Shown: piece by piece, positions 27,562 to 36,850 of the stretch
How the letters are laid out: the number at the start of each line of letters is the position of its first letter
Numbering within the stretch: position 1 is the stretch's first letter
Source: Prevotella intermedia ATCC 25611 = DSM 20706
GTDB taxonomy: Bacteria > Bacteroidota > Bacteroidia > Bacteroidales > Bacteroidaceae
Assembly: GCF_001953955.1 (NCBI RefSeq)
Contig: NZ_CP019301.1
Coordinates: 450,501 to 514,500, forward strand
Direction of reading: 5' to 3'
Length of the DNA stretch: 64,000 bases
Position numbers and translations under genes: made by a program
Notes under the pieces: model-generated
What the model was told of the DNA's origin: nothing
The model's input: the letters and a program-made list of their open reading frames with translations, nothing else
The model's database searches: none

Positions 27562-27630
27562 AATGTGCGTTTTTGTGGCATTTCAATGTGCACTTTTGCG
27601 GTGTTTCAATATGCACTTTTGTGATTCGCA
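27562..27630. repeat. 23-bp direct repeat, three units
   Basis: Units begin at 27562, 27585 and 27608 with AATGTGCGTTTTTG, AATGTGCACTTTTG and AATATGCACTTTTG. It lies just upstream of the ATPase promoter, where it could bind a regulator. Bases 27631-27762 hold nothing else that I recognise. Confidence 0.8.
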
Positions 27631-27762
27631 TACACCATTTATAAGATTGGCGAACACTGATAAACAATGCTTCATATTGTTGTTTTCTTACTTAGAAAGG
27701 GAAGACTGACCATAAATATTAAGCCTTTTCTTAATAGAAACTCAGACAAAAACATGCTCATA

Positions 27763-27956
27763 AAACTGTAAAGATTTATTCAAACGGAAACTTTTGCGTA
27801 ACACACTCGCTATCAACGCATTGCAAAACCTATTGTTTTGCGTTCCCAAAGCGGCTGTTTTGCACGGTAAAAGCGTAGGTTTTGCGTTGCAAAACAGCCG
27901 CTTTCGCAGTGTCAAATCGAAATTAGTATTTTTCTTCGGAATTATTTTTACAAAAC
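27763..27956 (-). repeat. Composite intergenic repeat, copy 6 (type G-T-G)
   Basis: Lies between the ATPase gene and the 3' end of rubrerythrin, both on the minus strand. Slot 1 GGCTG and slot 3 CAGCC are exact complements; slot 2 is CCTAC. The outer box is the same variant as in copy 5. Confidence 0.92.
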
Positions 27957-28066
27957 ATGAGCGATTTTGTAGGTGTTTTCTCATCGCACAACTTCTATTC
28001 GCTCTCCCACTCGATAGGTGGCAGAAGATTTAGAAGGAAAAGGCTTATGGAGTGTTGTTACAAAAC

Positions 28067-28104
28067 AAAAAAGCGAAACGCCGTATGCAGCGTTTCGCTT
28101 TTTT
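28067..28104. terminator. Bidirectional hairpin terminator after rubrerythrin
   Basis: AAAAAAGCGAAACGC pairs perfectly with GCGTTTCGCTTTTTT (8-base loop), 78 bases beyond the rubrerythrin stop. Poly-T follows on either strand. Confidence 0.9.
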
Positions 28105-28182
28105 GTTTCGTTTGCGATGAACCGACCGTCCGAAGAAAGAGAAATCGGAACATCGGCATCGCACGTTCGTCGCATCAGACGA

Positions 28183-28836
28183 TTAGTAGTTCTCTGCCTT
28201 TACTTCAAAGAAACTCTTTGGGTGAGCGCAAACTGGGCACACTTCGGGGGCTTTCTTGCCAACAACGATGTGGCCGCACTGGCGGCATTGCCAAATTGCT
28301 GAACCATCTTTAGCAAACACAGCCTCGTCTTCGATGTTCTTCAACAGCTTGCGATAACGCTCTTCGTGCTTCTTCTCGATAGCACCAACGCTGCGGAACT
28401 TAATTGCCAATTCTGGGAAACCCTCGTCCATAGCGTCCTTAGCCATTGCCTCGTACATATCGGTCCACTCGTAGTTCTCGCCGTCAGCAGCGTCCTTCAG
28501 ATTCTCTTCCGTGCTTGGAATGCCTGCATCGTGCAACAACTTGAACCACAACTTAGCGTGCATGCGCTCGTTGATGGCTGTTTCCTCGAAGAGAGCAGCA
28601 ATCTGCTCGTAGCCATCCTTGCGAGCCTTGCCTGCATAATAGTCGTACTTCATACGTGCCTGACTCTCACCTGCAAACGCAGCCATAAGGTTGGCTTCGG
28701 TCTTTGTACCCTTGAGGGCAGCACCGTTGAACTCTTTGAACTTGTCAGCCTTTACGTGGCAAACTGGGCATTCAGCTGGTGCCTCTGTTCCTTCGTGCAT
28801 ATAGCCGCACACGGTGCAAATAAATGTCTTCTTCAT
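28183..28836 (-). CDS. Rubrerythrin with rubredoxin domains at both ends
   Basis: A 217-residue peroxide-scavenging diiron protein. The central four-helix domain has the ExxxH-type ligand segments ([33 protein letters not shown]). An N-terminal rubredoxin-like knuckle pair uses Cys7, Cys10, Cys23 and Cys26; a second, C-terminal one reads CRQC and CPVC. Classical rubrerythrin (about 190 residues) has only the C-terminal one. It reduces hydrogen peroxide in anaerobes using electrons from rubredoxin-type centres. The promoter at 29009-29016 implies a leader of about 170 bases. It is a single-gene unit. Confidence 0.9.
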   Translation of the reverse strand: MKKTFICTVCGYMHEGTEAPAECPVCHVKADKFKEFNGAALKGTKTEANLMAAFAGESQARMKYDYYAGKARKDGYEQIAALFEETAINERMHAKLWFKLLHDAGIPSTEENLKDAADGENYEWTDMYEAMAKDAMDEGFPELAIKFRSVGAIEKKHEERYRKLLKNIEDEAVFAKDGSAIWQCRQCGHIVVGKKAPEVCPVCAHPKSFFEVKAENY

Positions 28837-29008
28837 AATGTTTTTGTTTTTATATTAAATGTATCTTTGTTCGTGGGCAACTGGGTCGTTCCTAAATACT
28901 GTTATTACTTTTTAAAAAAGAAACAGACACAGTTCGTCTTCCTTGTCGCCCTTATTTCATAATCCTTTTACCTTATTGGAATAAATCCAAAATATCTTGT
29001 TCGCGTTG

Positions 29009-29016
29009 CAAAAGTA
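29009..29016 (-). promoter_or_regulatory. -7 promoter motif of rubrerythrin
   Basis: TACTTTTG on the minus strand, 172 bases ahead of the start. The long leader holds no ORF of note. Bases 29017-29313 contain no gene that I can support. Confidence 0.6.
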
Positions 29017-29313
29017 CGAAATATATATTGCAACAAGTAACAATTTGCAACTCTTTTTCGCCAAACAGCTATGTTTAGACAGTGGCTAAATAAGATACAC
29101 ACCACGTAAAAGGCACTACACTTTGGGTGTGTAAACAAGTGCATTAGGCTGTCGCAGTACTGAATTTCGTTCTGTTTTTCATACCCGCACCGCTTCTTTT
29201 CGTAGTCGCTACACCTTCCCACCTTATTATATATACACTTTTCAGAACCTCCCTACACTTTGCGCAGTCATAAAATCGCCTGAACAATCTTCGTTTATAT
29301 CTATTAAAAAGAC

Positions 29314-29321
29314 TACCTTTG
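29314..29321 (+). promoter_or_regulatory. -7 promoter motif of the RhuM-family gene
   Basis: TACCTTTG, 68 bases ahead of the ATG at 29390. Confidence 0.65.
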
Positions 29322-29389
29322 TAGTGGAAATTCAATACGTTACGAACGTAAAGGCATCATCGTTAGGTGTTAATGGTTAGTAGGTGGAT

Positions 29390-30367
29390 ATGGAAGAAAA
29401 GAATAAAATCATCATCTATACAGACGAAAGTGGTTCGACAAAGTTAGACGTAAGGCTTGAAGACGAAACCTTATGGCTCACCCAAGCTCAGCTATGCAGC
29501 TTATATAAAACGAGCAAATCGAATGTAAGTGAACACATAAAACATATATTCGAGGAGGACGAACTACAAGAAGATTCAGTTGTTCGGAAATTCCGAACAG
29601 CTGCCGCCGACGGTAAGATGTATCTAACTACCTTCTATAACCTTGATATGATTATTGCCTTGGGGTATCGTGTGCGCAGTATCATAGCCACTCGCTTTCG
29701 CCAATGGGCAACACAACGCCTGAAAGAATACATCACAAAAGGCTTTACTATCGACGATGACAGGCTGAAAGAGCTTGGTGGAGGCAGCTATTGGAAGGAG
29801 CTTTTAGACCGTATTAGAGATATTCGGGCAACCGAAAAGGTGCTGTATCGACAGGTTTTGGAAATCTATGCAACCAGTATCGACTATGATCCACGTGCTT
29901 CTGTATCGCAGACATTCTTCCAAAAGGTGCAGAATAAAATTCATTATGCAATTCATAAGCATACGGCAGCCGAGCTAATTGTAGAACGTGCTGATGCCGA
30001 AAAGGAATTTATGGGTCTGCTCACCTTTAAGGGAAACCAACCAACTCTGTTTGAAGCGCGTACAGCCAAGAACTATTTGAACGACAAAGAGCTTCGGGCA
30101 ATGGGACAATTGGTGTCTGGATATTTAGACTTTGCAGAGCGACAGGCTGAGCGCGAACAGCCTATGACAATGGAAGACTGGGCAAACTATTTAGACAGAA
30201 TACTTACAATGTCGGGCGAACAGCTTCTGAAGGATTCTGGAAAAGTGTCGCACGCTGAAGCAATAGAGCACGCAACAATTGAATATCGTAAATATAAGCA
30301 ACGCACTATCAGCGATGTGGAACAAGATTATCTCAACTCCATCAAACAATTGGGGGATATAAAATAG
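29390..30367 (+). CDS. RhuM-family protein
   Basis: A 325-residue protein of the RhuM family, first named from a Salmonella pathogenicity island, whose biochemical role is unknown. The N-terminal half has the conserved WLTQAQLCSLYKTSKSNVSE segment, which looks like a helix-turn-helix, then VVRKFRTAAADGKMY and YNLDMIIALGYRV, all typical. The ATG at 29390 is used rather than a GTG two codons upstream. RhuM genes are scattered and often mobile; here it lies in the same repeat-bounded stretch as the DUF4143 ATPase. A regulatory or toxin-like role would be a guess. Confidence 0.85.
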   Translation: MEEKNKIIIYTDESGSTKLDVRLEDETLWLTQAQLCSLYKTSKSNVSEHIKHIFEEDELQEDSVVRKFRTAAADGKMYLTTFYNLDMIIALGYRVRSIIATRFRQWATQRLKEYITKGFTIDDDRLKELGGGSYWKELLDRIRDIRATEKVLYRQVLEIYATSIDYDPRASVSQTFFQKVQNKIHYAIHKHTAAELIVERADAEKEFMGLLTFKGNQPTLFEARTAKNYLNDKELRAMGQLVSGYLDFAERQAEREQPMTMEDWANYLDRILTMSGEQLLKDSGKVSHAEAIEHATIEYRKYKQRTISDVEQDYLNSIKQLGDIK

Positions 30368-30549
30368 TTCTTGGCAATTTGTATGGAAAATTGTTTTCTG
30401 CTATATCCAACGACAGTGGAAACATAAATATCCTTGCAAACTATAAATCACATTACGAAGAATCCCTGTTTCTATGTTTATTGGTGTCATTTATTAGAAG
30501 GAATAAATACCCTCAAGGGTGTAACTGTCTCCTATATTTATATAGCCAT

Positions 30550-30743
30550 AAAGGTGTAAATATTTTTCACAAGAACATCTATCGCATAACTACTTCGCTA
30601 TCAGCGTATTGCAAAACCTATTGTTTGGCATTCCAAAAGCGTAGGTTTTGCACGGTAAAAGTGGCTGTTTTGCATCGCAAAACCTACGCTTTCGCAACGT
30701 CAAATCGAAATTATCGTTTTTCGTCAGAATTATTTTTACAAAA
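30550..30743 (-). repeat. Composite intergenic repeat, copy 7 (type T-G-T)
   Basis: Lies beyond the rhuM stop, ahead of the MaoC gene on the same strand. Slot 1 GTAGG is exactly complementary to slot 3 CCTAC; slot 2 is CAGCC. The flank at 30870-30900 resembles that of copy 9. Confidence 0.92.
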
Positions 30744-30974
30744 TAAAGGTGGTTTCCTTGTAAAATCACCCTATATACACTGCGGATATGCGGACAGGGT
30801 GTAGAGGAGGAATTTATTCTGTTTCTTATAGTAATGCTGGCGTTTCTTTATAACAATGTTGCTGTTTCGTTGGTGTTAGGAAGGTGATGAATCATACCTC
30901 TGCTGCACGTACTTCAAAACCATTATATAGGAAGAAGAACAGCGTAGCTTTTGTATGGGTGGCTATGGGAGGGG

Positions 30975-31014
30975 TTAAAATTGCACACTTAACACATTAT
31001 TTGTGCAATTTTAA
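30975..31014. other. Perfect inverted repeat ahead of the MaoC gene
   Basis: TTAAAATTGCACA and TGTGCAATTTTAA (13 bp, 14-base loop) lie about 45 bases ahead of the MaoC promoter. Operator or terminator; the sequence alone does not decide. Bases 30744-30974 hold only the short flank repeat shared with copy 9. Confidence 0.7.
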
Positions 31015-31059
31015 GAGGAAAGAGTGATGCAGAGGTGGCGAGATTAGGAACTTTTTTAG

Positions 31060-31067
31060 TATCTTTG
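31060..31067 (+). promoter_or_regulatory. -7 promoter motif of the MaoC-like gene
   Basis: TATCTTTG, 30 bases ahead of the ATG at 31098, which excludes the longer frame from 31035. Confidence 0.7.
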
Positions 31068-31097
31068 TCGGCAAGTAACAAAGATAAGAAGAAAACA

Positions 31098-31562
31098 ATG
31101 GAGAAACTAATAGTAAACAACTACGAAGAGTTGGCAAGTTATTTGGGCAAGAAACTCGGTGAAAGCGAATGGTTGGAAGTTAATCAGGAGCGCATCAACC
31201 TTTTTGCCGATGCTACTTTAGACCATCAGTGGATACACGTAGACACGGAGCGTGCGGCGAAAGAAAGTGCTTACAAGACCACGATTGCGCACGGATACCT
31301 TACACTTTCGCTGCTGCCACACATGTGGAACCAAACCATTGAGGTGCATAATCTGAAGATGATGGTGAACTACGGTATGGACAAAATGCGCTTCGGACGC
31401 CCTGTACTCGTGGATTCGCGCATTCGTTTGGTGTCTTGGTTGGAAAGCATCGAGAACTTGCGAGGCATCTGCAAGGCGGGCATCAAGTTCCAAATAGAGA
31501 TTGAAGGCGAGCGCAAACCTGCCTTGGAAGGCGTTGCCACCTTCTTGTATTACTTTGAATAA
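31098..31562 (+). CDS. MaoC-family (hot-dog fold) dehydratase
   Basis: A 154-residue MaoC-like protein of the NodN/R-specific enoyl-CoA hydratase type. The hydratase segment FADATLDHQWIHVD (near residues 36-49) carries the catalytic Asp and His, and IAHGYLTLSL completes the active site. Substrate would be an enoyl-thioester; no beta-oxidation genes are near. The start at 31098 is set by the promoter at 31060-31067. It converges on pflA across a shared terminator. Confidence 0.9.
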   Translation: MEKLIVNNYEELASYLGKKLGESEWLEVNQERINLFADATLDHQWIHVDTERAAKESAYKTTIAHGYLTLSLLPHMWNQTIEVHNLKMMVNYGMDKMRFGRPVLVDSRIRLVSWLESIENLRGICKAGIKFQIEIEGERKPALEGVATFLYYFE

Positions 31563-31564
31563 TT

Positions 31565-31596
31565 TTCTTTTCCGTTCCTCGAAAAGTGCGTTTTGC
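31565..31596 (+). repeat. Short repeat A (GTTCCTC..AAGTGCGTTTT)
   Basis: CGTTCCTCGAAAAGTGCG and its flanks, just after the MaoC stop, recur at 32565-32598 between pflA and pflB. The downstream 40 bases are also loosely alike. Confidence 0.75.
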
Positions 31597-31694
31597 TGCC
31601 GTGGCAATGCTTCGATGAGTTCGGACATTGCTGATTTGGATCTGCGAAAGTTTTGACTTTTCGGCTGAACGATAGTCGGTTACGACAATAAACA

Positions 31695-31738
31695 AAAAAA
31701 CTTCGATAAACCAAGTGTTCGGTTTATCGAAGTTTTTT
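31695..31738. terminator. Bidirectional terminator between MaoC gene and pflA
   Basis: AAAAAACTTCGATAAACC and GGTTTATCGAAGTTTTTT form a perfect 18-bp stem with an 8-base loop, serving both converging genes. Confidence 0.92.
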
Positions 31739-31768
31739 CGTTATATCAATATTTTAGTTTTACAGGTT

Positions 31769-32560
31769 TTACACCTTTCCCTCTAATATCTGCTGTGCGT
31801 GCTGCACTTGTTCGGGTGTAGGTTCGGGTATTCCTTTCAGCGTGTAGGGTATGTTAAGGTTTTCCCATTTGTAGATACCGAGCGTGTGGTAGGGCAACAC
31901 TTCTATCTTCTCTACGTTCGTCAGCGAGGCTATGAACTCGCGCAAACGCAGCAGATACTCGTCCTTGTCGGTTATCGTAGGCACGAGTACGTGTCGAATC
32001 CAAATGGGTTTGCCGATTTCAGACAGATAGCGTGCGCAGTCGAGAATGTTCTCGTTGCCCCACCCTGTCAGCTTTTTATGCTCGTCGGTGTCGATGTGCT
32101 TGATGTCGAAAAGCAGCAGGTCGGTATATTGCATCAGCTCTTCGAACTTTTCGAAAAACGCTCCTGTACGGCGAAAAGGCTGCGCCGATGTGTCGAGACA
32201 GGTGTGAACGCCCTGCGCTTTTGCCTTGCGGAAGAACTCGATGAGGAAGTCCATCTGCAACAACGACTCGCCCCCACTCACCGTTATGCCTCCGTTTGCG
32301 CCCCAATAGCTTTTAAAGCGAATGGCTTTCGCCAAGAGTTCGTCGGCTGTCATCAGCTGGTCGGAATGCGTATCCCACGTGTCTGGGTTGTGGCAATACT
32401 GGCAACGCATGGTGCAACCTTTCAGAAAGACGATGAAACGAATGCCTGGCCCGTCTACCGAACCGAACGATTCGATGGAGTGAACCCTTGCAAGTTTCTT
32501 GCCGTCGGCACGTTCCGTATTCTCTGTATTGTATTCTATTGTGGGTATTTGTTCTGTCAT
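31769..32560 (-). CDS. pflA: Pyruvate formate-lyase activating enzyme
   Basis: A 263-residue radical-SAM enzyme that installs the glycyl radical on PflB. The iron-sulfur motif is in GCTMRCQYCHNPD (CxxxCxxC); the glycine-rich SAM segment is GGITVSGGES. The start at 32560 (MTEQIPT) is preferred to the longer frame from 32614. It lies downstream of pflB on the same strand, with a terminator hairpin between the two, so readthrough or a separate promoter is needed. Confidence 0.95.
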   Translation of the reverse strand: MTEQIPTIEYNTENTERADGKKLARVHSIESFGSVDGPGIRFIVFLKGCTMRCQYCHNPDTWDTHSDQLMTADELLAKAIRFKSYWGANGGITVSGGESLLQMDFLIEFFRKAKAQGVHTCLDTSAQPFRRTGAFFEKFEELMQYTDLLLFDIKHIDTDEHKKLTGWGNENILDCARYLSEIGKPIWIRHVLVPTITDKDEYLLRLREFIASLTNVEKIEVLPYHTLGIYKWENLNIPYTLKGIPEPTPEQVQHAQQILEGKV

Positions 32561-32564
32561 AATG

Positions 32565-32598
32565 TTCTTTTTTCGTTCCTCAAGAAGTGCGTTTTCGC
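32565..32598 (+). repeat. Short repeat B (pflA-pflB gap)
   Basis: Second copy of the repeat at 31565-31596, sharing CGTTCCTC and AAGTGCGTTTT. It lies directly ahead of the pflA start codon and is read in the antisense direction to it. Confidence 0.75.
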
Positions 32599-32723
32599 AC
32601 TGTGCAATGTTCAAAAGGGGATTTCATTGCTCCTTTAGCTTGTCGGAAACGCTCTTGCAATTAGCTGTTTCGTGCACCGTATCAACCATTCTACACGAAA
32701 ACGATGCTGTTTCAACGTAAAAA

Positions 32724-32756
32724 AATAATTGGGCTAAACCTGTCAGCCCAATTATT
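32724..32756 (-). terminator. Intrinsic terminator of pflB
   Basis: AATAATTGGGCT pairs with AGCCCAATTATT (12 bp). On the minus strand it is followed by a T-run. Confidence 0.88.
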
Positions 32757-32794
32757 CTTTCGGTCATATATATTATATATATAATGTGTATTGC

Positions 32795-35041
32795 TTACAT
32801 CTTGCCGTGTGCCTGACGTGCAATAACGTCTTCTTGCTGCTCGCGGGTAAGGTCGATGAACTTAACTGCGTAACCGCTGACACGGATAGTGAAGTTTGCA
32901 TACTCTTCCTTTTCTGGATGTTCCATAGCGTCGATGAGCTTTTCAACACCGAATACGTTTACGTTCAAGTGGTGTGCGCCACGGCTGAAGTATCCGTCCA
33001 TTACACCAACGAGAGTGTTTGTGCGTTCCTCGTCGTCCTTGCCCAATGTGCTTGGAGCAATGGTCTGTGTATTTGAAATACCGTCGAGGGCGTATTCGTA
33101 AGGAAGTTTTGCAACTGAGTTCAACGAAGCCAACAATCCGTTTTGCTCTGCACCGTAAGATGGGTTTGCACCTGGAGCCAAAGGAGCACCCGATGGACGA
33201 CCGTCTGGCATAGCTGGTGTGTACTTGCCATATACCACGTTTGATGTGATGGTCAAGATACTTGTTGTTGGTTCAGAGTTACGATATGTGTGGTGTTTCC
33301 TAATCATTGTCATGAAGGTCTTGAGCAACCAAACAGCTATTTCGTCTGCTCTTTCGTCGTCGTTACCGTAACGTGGGAATTCGCCTTCGGTCTCGAAATC
33401 GAGTGGGAAGCCTGTTTCGTCGCGAACAATCTTAACCTTTGCGTACTTGATAGCGCAGATAGAGTCTACCACGTGGCTGAATCCTGCAATACCAGTTGCG
33501 AATGTACGGCGAACGTCGGTATCGATAAGAGCAAGTTCTGCTGCCTCGTAGAAGTACTTATCGTGCATGTAATGGATAAGATTCAAGGTGTTTACGTAGA
33601 TGTCTGCAAGCCATTCCATCATATCCATGAACTTAGGCATGAACTCTTCGTAGGTAACTACGTCGCCTTCGATTGGGCGAAGTGCTGGACCGCATTGCTC
33701 GCGTGTCTTGTGGTCTACACCACCGCTGATAGCGTAAGTCAAGCACTTTGCAAGGTTTGCACGTGCACCGAAGAACTGCATTTCCTTACCTGTCTGTGTT
33801 GCAGATACGCAGCAGCAGATTGAGTAATCGTCGCCCCAAACTGGACGCATAACCTCGTCGTTCTCGTATTGGATAGAGCTTGTCTTAACAGAAATCTTTG
33901 CAGCGTACTTCTTGAAACCTTCTGGAAGAGCTGGAGAGTAGAGTACTGTGAGGTTAGGCTCTGGAGAAGGACCCATGTTTTCCAATGTATGGAGGAAACG
34001 GAAGTCGTTCTTTGTTACCATGTGGCGGCCGTCCATACCAAGACCAGCTACTTCGAGAGTTGCCCAAACTGGGTCGCCAGAGAAGAGTTGGTTGTAAGAT
34101 GGGATACGAGCGAACTTCACCATGCGGAACTTCATAACGATATGGTCGATAAGTTCCTGTGCTTCAGCCTCGGTCAATGTGCCTTCTTGGAAGTCGCGGT
34201 TGATGTAAATATCGAGGAAAGTAGATATACGACCAACTGACATGGCAGCTCCGTTCTGTGTCTTGATAGCTGAAAGGTAGCCGAAGTAGAGCCACTGAAC
34301 AGCCTCACGAGCATTGTTTGCAGGTTTTGAAATGTCGTAACCGTAAATCTTCGCCATTTCCTTCATCTCGTACAATGCCTTGATTTGCATTGAGATTTCC
34401 TCGCGCAGACGGATAATATCGTCTACCATAACGCCGTCGCCGCAGTTTCTAAGGTCTTTCTGCTTCTCTTCTATCAAGAAGTCTACACCATAAAGAGCCA
34501 CACGACGATAGTCGCCTACGATACGACCGCGGCCGTATGTGTCAGGAAGACCAGTAAGAATGTGGTTGTGGCGCACGATTTTCATCTCGTCTGTGTATGC
34601 GTCGAACACACCATCATTGTGGGTCTTGCAATATTTTGTGAAGATTTCGTGGAGCTTTTCAGAAGGTTGGTAGCCGTATGTAGTACAAGCCTGCTCTGCC
34701 ATCTTGATACCACCGTATGGCATAAACGCACGCTTCAAAGGCTTGTCGGTCTGCAAACCCACCACCTTTTCAAGGTCTTTCAAGCTTTCGTCGATATATC
34801 CAGCACCATAAGCAGTTGCGCTTGACACGATTTCAGTTTCCATATCGAGAACACCGCCTTTGGCGCGCTCTTCCTTTTGGAGTTCTTTTAGCTTGCCCCA
34901 GAGTTTGTTGGTTGCCTCTGTTGGGTCTGCAAGAAATTCTGCATCGCCATCATAGCCAGTATAGTTTGCCTGAATAAATTCACGCATGTTTACTTCATCA
35001 AGCCACTTGGTGCCTGAGAAACCTCTCCATTCTTCTCTCAT
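32795..35041 (-). CDS. pflB: Pyruvate formate-lyase
   Basis: A 748-residue glycyl-radical enzyme that splits pyruvate into acetyl-CoA and formate in mixed-acid fermentation. The catalytic Cys pair lies in [11 protein letters not shown], and the glycyl-radical loop RVSGYAVKF is near the C-terminus. The length is normal. The start at 35041 (MREEWRGF) is preferred to the longer frame from 35074. The promoter motif at 35126-35133 gives a leader of about 80 bases. Bases 35134-35567 hold no gene, only AT-rich DNA with weak repeats of TACCTATTTTTAGGTA type. Confidence 0.97.
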   Translation of the reverse strand: MREEWRGFSGTKWLDEVNMREFIQANYTGYDGDAEFLADPTEATNKLWGKLKELQKEERAKGGVLDMETEIVSSATAYGAGYIDESLKDLEKVVGLQTDKPLKRAFMPYGGIKMAEQACTTYGYQPSEKLHEIFTKYCKTHNDGVFDAYTDEMKIVRHNHILTGLPDTYGRGRIVGDYRRVALYGVDFLIEEKQKDLRNCGDGVMVDDIIRLREEISMQIKALYEMKEMAKIYGYDISKPANNAREAVQWLYFGYLSAIKTQNGAAMSVGRISTFLDIYINRDFQEGTLTEAEAQELIDHIVMKFRMVKFARIPSYNQLFSGDPVWATLEVAGLGMDGRHMVTKNDFRFLHTLENMGPSPEPNLTVLYSPALPEGFKKYAAKISVKTSSIQYENDEVMRPVWGDDYSICCCVSATQTGKEMQFFGARANLAKCLTYAISGGVDHKTREQCGPALRPIEGDVVTYEEFMPKFMDMMEWLADIYVNTLNLIHYMHDKYFYEAAELALIDTDVRRTFATGIAGFSHVVDSICAIKYAKVKIVRDETGFPLDFETEGEFPRYGNDDERADEIAVWLLKTFMTMIRKHHTYRNSEPTTSILTITSNVVYGKYTPAMPDGRPSGAPLAPGANPSYGAEQNGLLASLNSVAKLPYEYALDGISNTQTIAPSTLGKDDEERTNTLVGVMDGYFSRGAHHLNVNVFGVEKLIDAMEHPEKEEYANFTIRVSGYAVKFIDLTREQQEDVIARQAHGKM

Positions 35042-35125
35042 AACAGTATTGTAATTTAGTAAATTTTTAACCAAGTGCCTCAGAAAGGCACAAAGTCGTT
35101 TGATTAATTCTCAATTTTTCAAGTG

Positions 35126-35133
35126 CAAAGGTA
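35126..35133 (-). promoter_or_regulatory. -7 promoter motif of pflB
   Basis: TACCTTTG on the minus strand, 84 bases ahead of the start codon. Confidence 0.65.
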
Positions 35134-35567
35134 GGTTCTTTCCGTATTTATTACAATACTTACTTATCGGTATTTTGAGTTGCACATGTTTTTCGAGATG
35201 TGCAAAAATGGGGTGTTTTTGCTATTTATATACCTATTTTTAGGTATTAAGGCTATTTTATTACCCTGCAAAATGCTATCTATACCTTACAAAATACACC
35301 TCTTTCCACAACCCGCATGCCCATTTATAGGTATTTTTAACTTATTGTCTCTTTATTCGTTTTTTCTGTTTCATTAAAGAAGCAGCTACCTTTCACTATC
35401 TTCCTGTTTCACATTAAAAACCCCATAGCATTTTTCTTCCACTTCTCTGCACCTATATTCTATATATAATAAAGGTATGAAAAATCGCAACAAAACACTA
35501 TCACACCCTACCAAGCATAATACGCTGATTATCCTAAACCTACTCATCCTGCCACCACAAAACAGGT

Positions 35568-35992
35568 TCATCGCATAATTGCGTTGGTTTCATCATATAA
35601 TCCGAGCAAAATTAACTCGAAGTATTTCTCATCTCTAAATCCATATGCCTTTCTCTTTATCATTTTTATCTTATTGTTTATTCCTTCGACTCTTGCATTG
35701 GATATTTGGTAATCATACCATGCTGATATTCCAGTTCTTCTGGCCATGAGTGAAGCCGCAGCCTTCTTGAAACAATAGAGCTTACTCTCTTGTGCCTGTC
35801 TGCACCAATACTCTAATTGTCCCAGAGCCTCTTCCTTGTTTTTCTGCATCCATATCTGATCTATGTCCTCATACAGGTAATATGCAGTAGCCAAGGGGTT
35901 GTTTGTTTCTAATATATTATCCAATCTCTTCTTATACTTCTTATCTGATTTTTCAGGATCCTTCCTCAGCAGTATCCATCTATTACCTTTTT
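35568..35992 (-). pseudogene. ISL3-family transposase remnant (C-terminal part)
   Basis: About 140 residues matching the C-terminal end of ISL3-family DDE transposases: ISAWYDYQISNARVEGI, NNKIKMIKRKAYGFRD and YFELILLGLYD are typical. Full-length members have about 400 residues, so the N-terminal zinc-binding part and most of the DDE domain are missing. The open frame continues about ten codons into composite-repeat copy 8 (MIIVLWHCEK), so the apparent start is a fusion artefact. No intact inverted repeats were found. It is a dead insertion-sequence end. Confidence 0.85.
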
Positions 35993-36044
35993 CACAATGC
36001 CAAAGCACAATTATCATTTTTCGATAAAATAATCTTTACAAAAC
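35993..36044 (-). repeat. Composite intergenic repeat, copy 8 (truncated)
   Basis: Only the proximal end remains: TTTTGTAAAGATTATTTT through CTTTGGCATTGTGAA. All three slots are lost where the transposase remnant begins. It is downstream of rpsP. Confidence 0.85.
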
Positions 36045-36084
36045 AGAAGGAAAACTTAATATTTGCCAACACTATATGAACACA

Positions 36085-36126
36085 AAAAAAGACTGCAAAT
36101 CTGAAATTAGATTTGCAGTCTTTTTT
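36085..36126 (-). terminator. Intrinsic terminator of rpsP
   Basis: AAAAAAGACTGCAAATCT and AGATTTGCAGTCTTTTTT form a perfect 18-bp stem with a 6-base loop, 20 bases beyond the rpsP stop. Confidence 0.93.
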
Positions 36127-36145
36127 ATTTCTGTAAAAGAAGTTT

Positions 36146-36703
36146 TTAAGCTTCAGCAGGTGCTTCAGTTTCTTCTGCTGGTGCTTCAGCTTGAGCAGCA
36201 GCTTCTGCTTCTGCAGCCTTTGCAGCCTCTTCCTCAACTTTTGCAGCAGCCTTCTTTTCAGCTACTTTCTTAGCAATAGCCTCGTTAGCCTTCTTTTCTT
36301 CTTCGAGATTCTTTGCTACACTTGCTTTCTTCTCGTCGGCAGCCTTCTTTTCCAATGCTTCTTTTGAAGATTCTTTTTCCTTCTTCCAAGCATCAAACTT
36401 CTGCTGGCATGTAGCTTCATCGAATGCGCCTTTCTTAACACCGCCACGAAGGTGCTTCATCATATAAACGCCTTCACCTCTGAGTAGGTTGCGAACAGTG
36501 TCGGTTGGCTGTGCGCCTACCTCTAACCAATAGAGGGCACGGTCGAAATTCAAATCTACTGTGGCAGGATTGGTGTTAGGGTTGTAAGTACCAATCTTTT
36601 CAGTAAATTTACCATCACGTGGTGCACGAACGTCTGCAATTACAATTCTGTAAACGGCATAGCCTTTACGACCTCCGCGTTGCAATCTGATTTTTGTTGC
36701 CAT
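36146..36703 (-). CDS. rpsP: 30S ribosomal protein bS16 with long Ala/Glu/Lys tail
   Basis: A 185-residue bS16. Residues 1-80 are the conserved ribosomal core ([17 protein letters not shown] at the start). From about residue 95 the protein is a charged, Ala-rich extension, likely helical, ending in an acidic [13 protein letters not shown] tail. bS16 in Escherichia coli has about 80 residues; C-terminal extensions of this sort are usual in Bacteroidota. It is a single-gene unit with a -7 motif at 36767-36774. Confidence 0.96.
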   Translation of the reverse strand: MATKIRLQRGGRKGYAVYRIVIADVRAPRDGKFTEKIGTYNPNTNPATVDLNFDRALYWLEVGAQPTDTVRNLLRGEGVYMMKHLRGGVKKGAFDEATCQQKFDAWKKEKESSKEALEKKAADEKKASVAKNLEEEKKANEAIAKKVAEKKAAAKVEEEAAKAAEAEAAAQAEAPAEETEAPAEA

Positions 36704-36766
36704 AATTTGTTTTTTATTCTTTTAATTAGGTTTGAATTTAATGCCATTATCTCGTAATAGCGGGTG

Positions 36767-36774
36767 CAAAATTA
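36767..36774 (-). promoter_or_regulatory. -7 promoter motif of rpsP
   Basis: TAATTTTG on the minus strand, 63 bases ahead of the start codon. Confidence 0.65.
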
Positions 36775-36850
36775 CATTTTTCTTTTCTATCTACCAAACA
36801 ATCTGATAATTATCTTACGCATTTTGCCATTTACCACAGCTTTTTTCTTA

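Noticed and set aside
35180-35377. 65-codon hydrophobic ORF in the pflB upstream gap
   Set aside because: No ribosome-binding context, no promoter match in place, and the DNA is AT-rich and repetitive.
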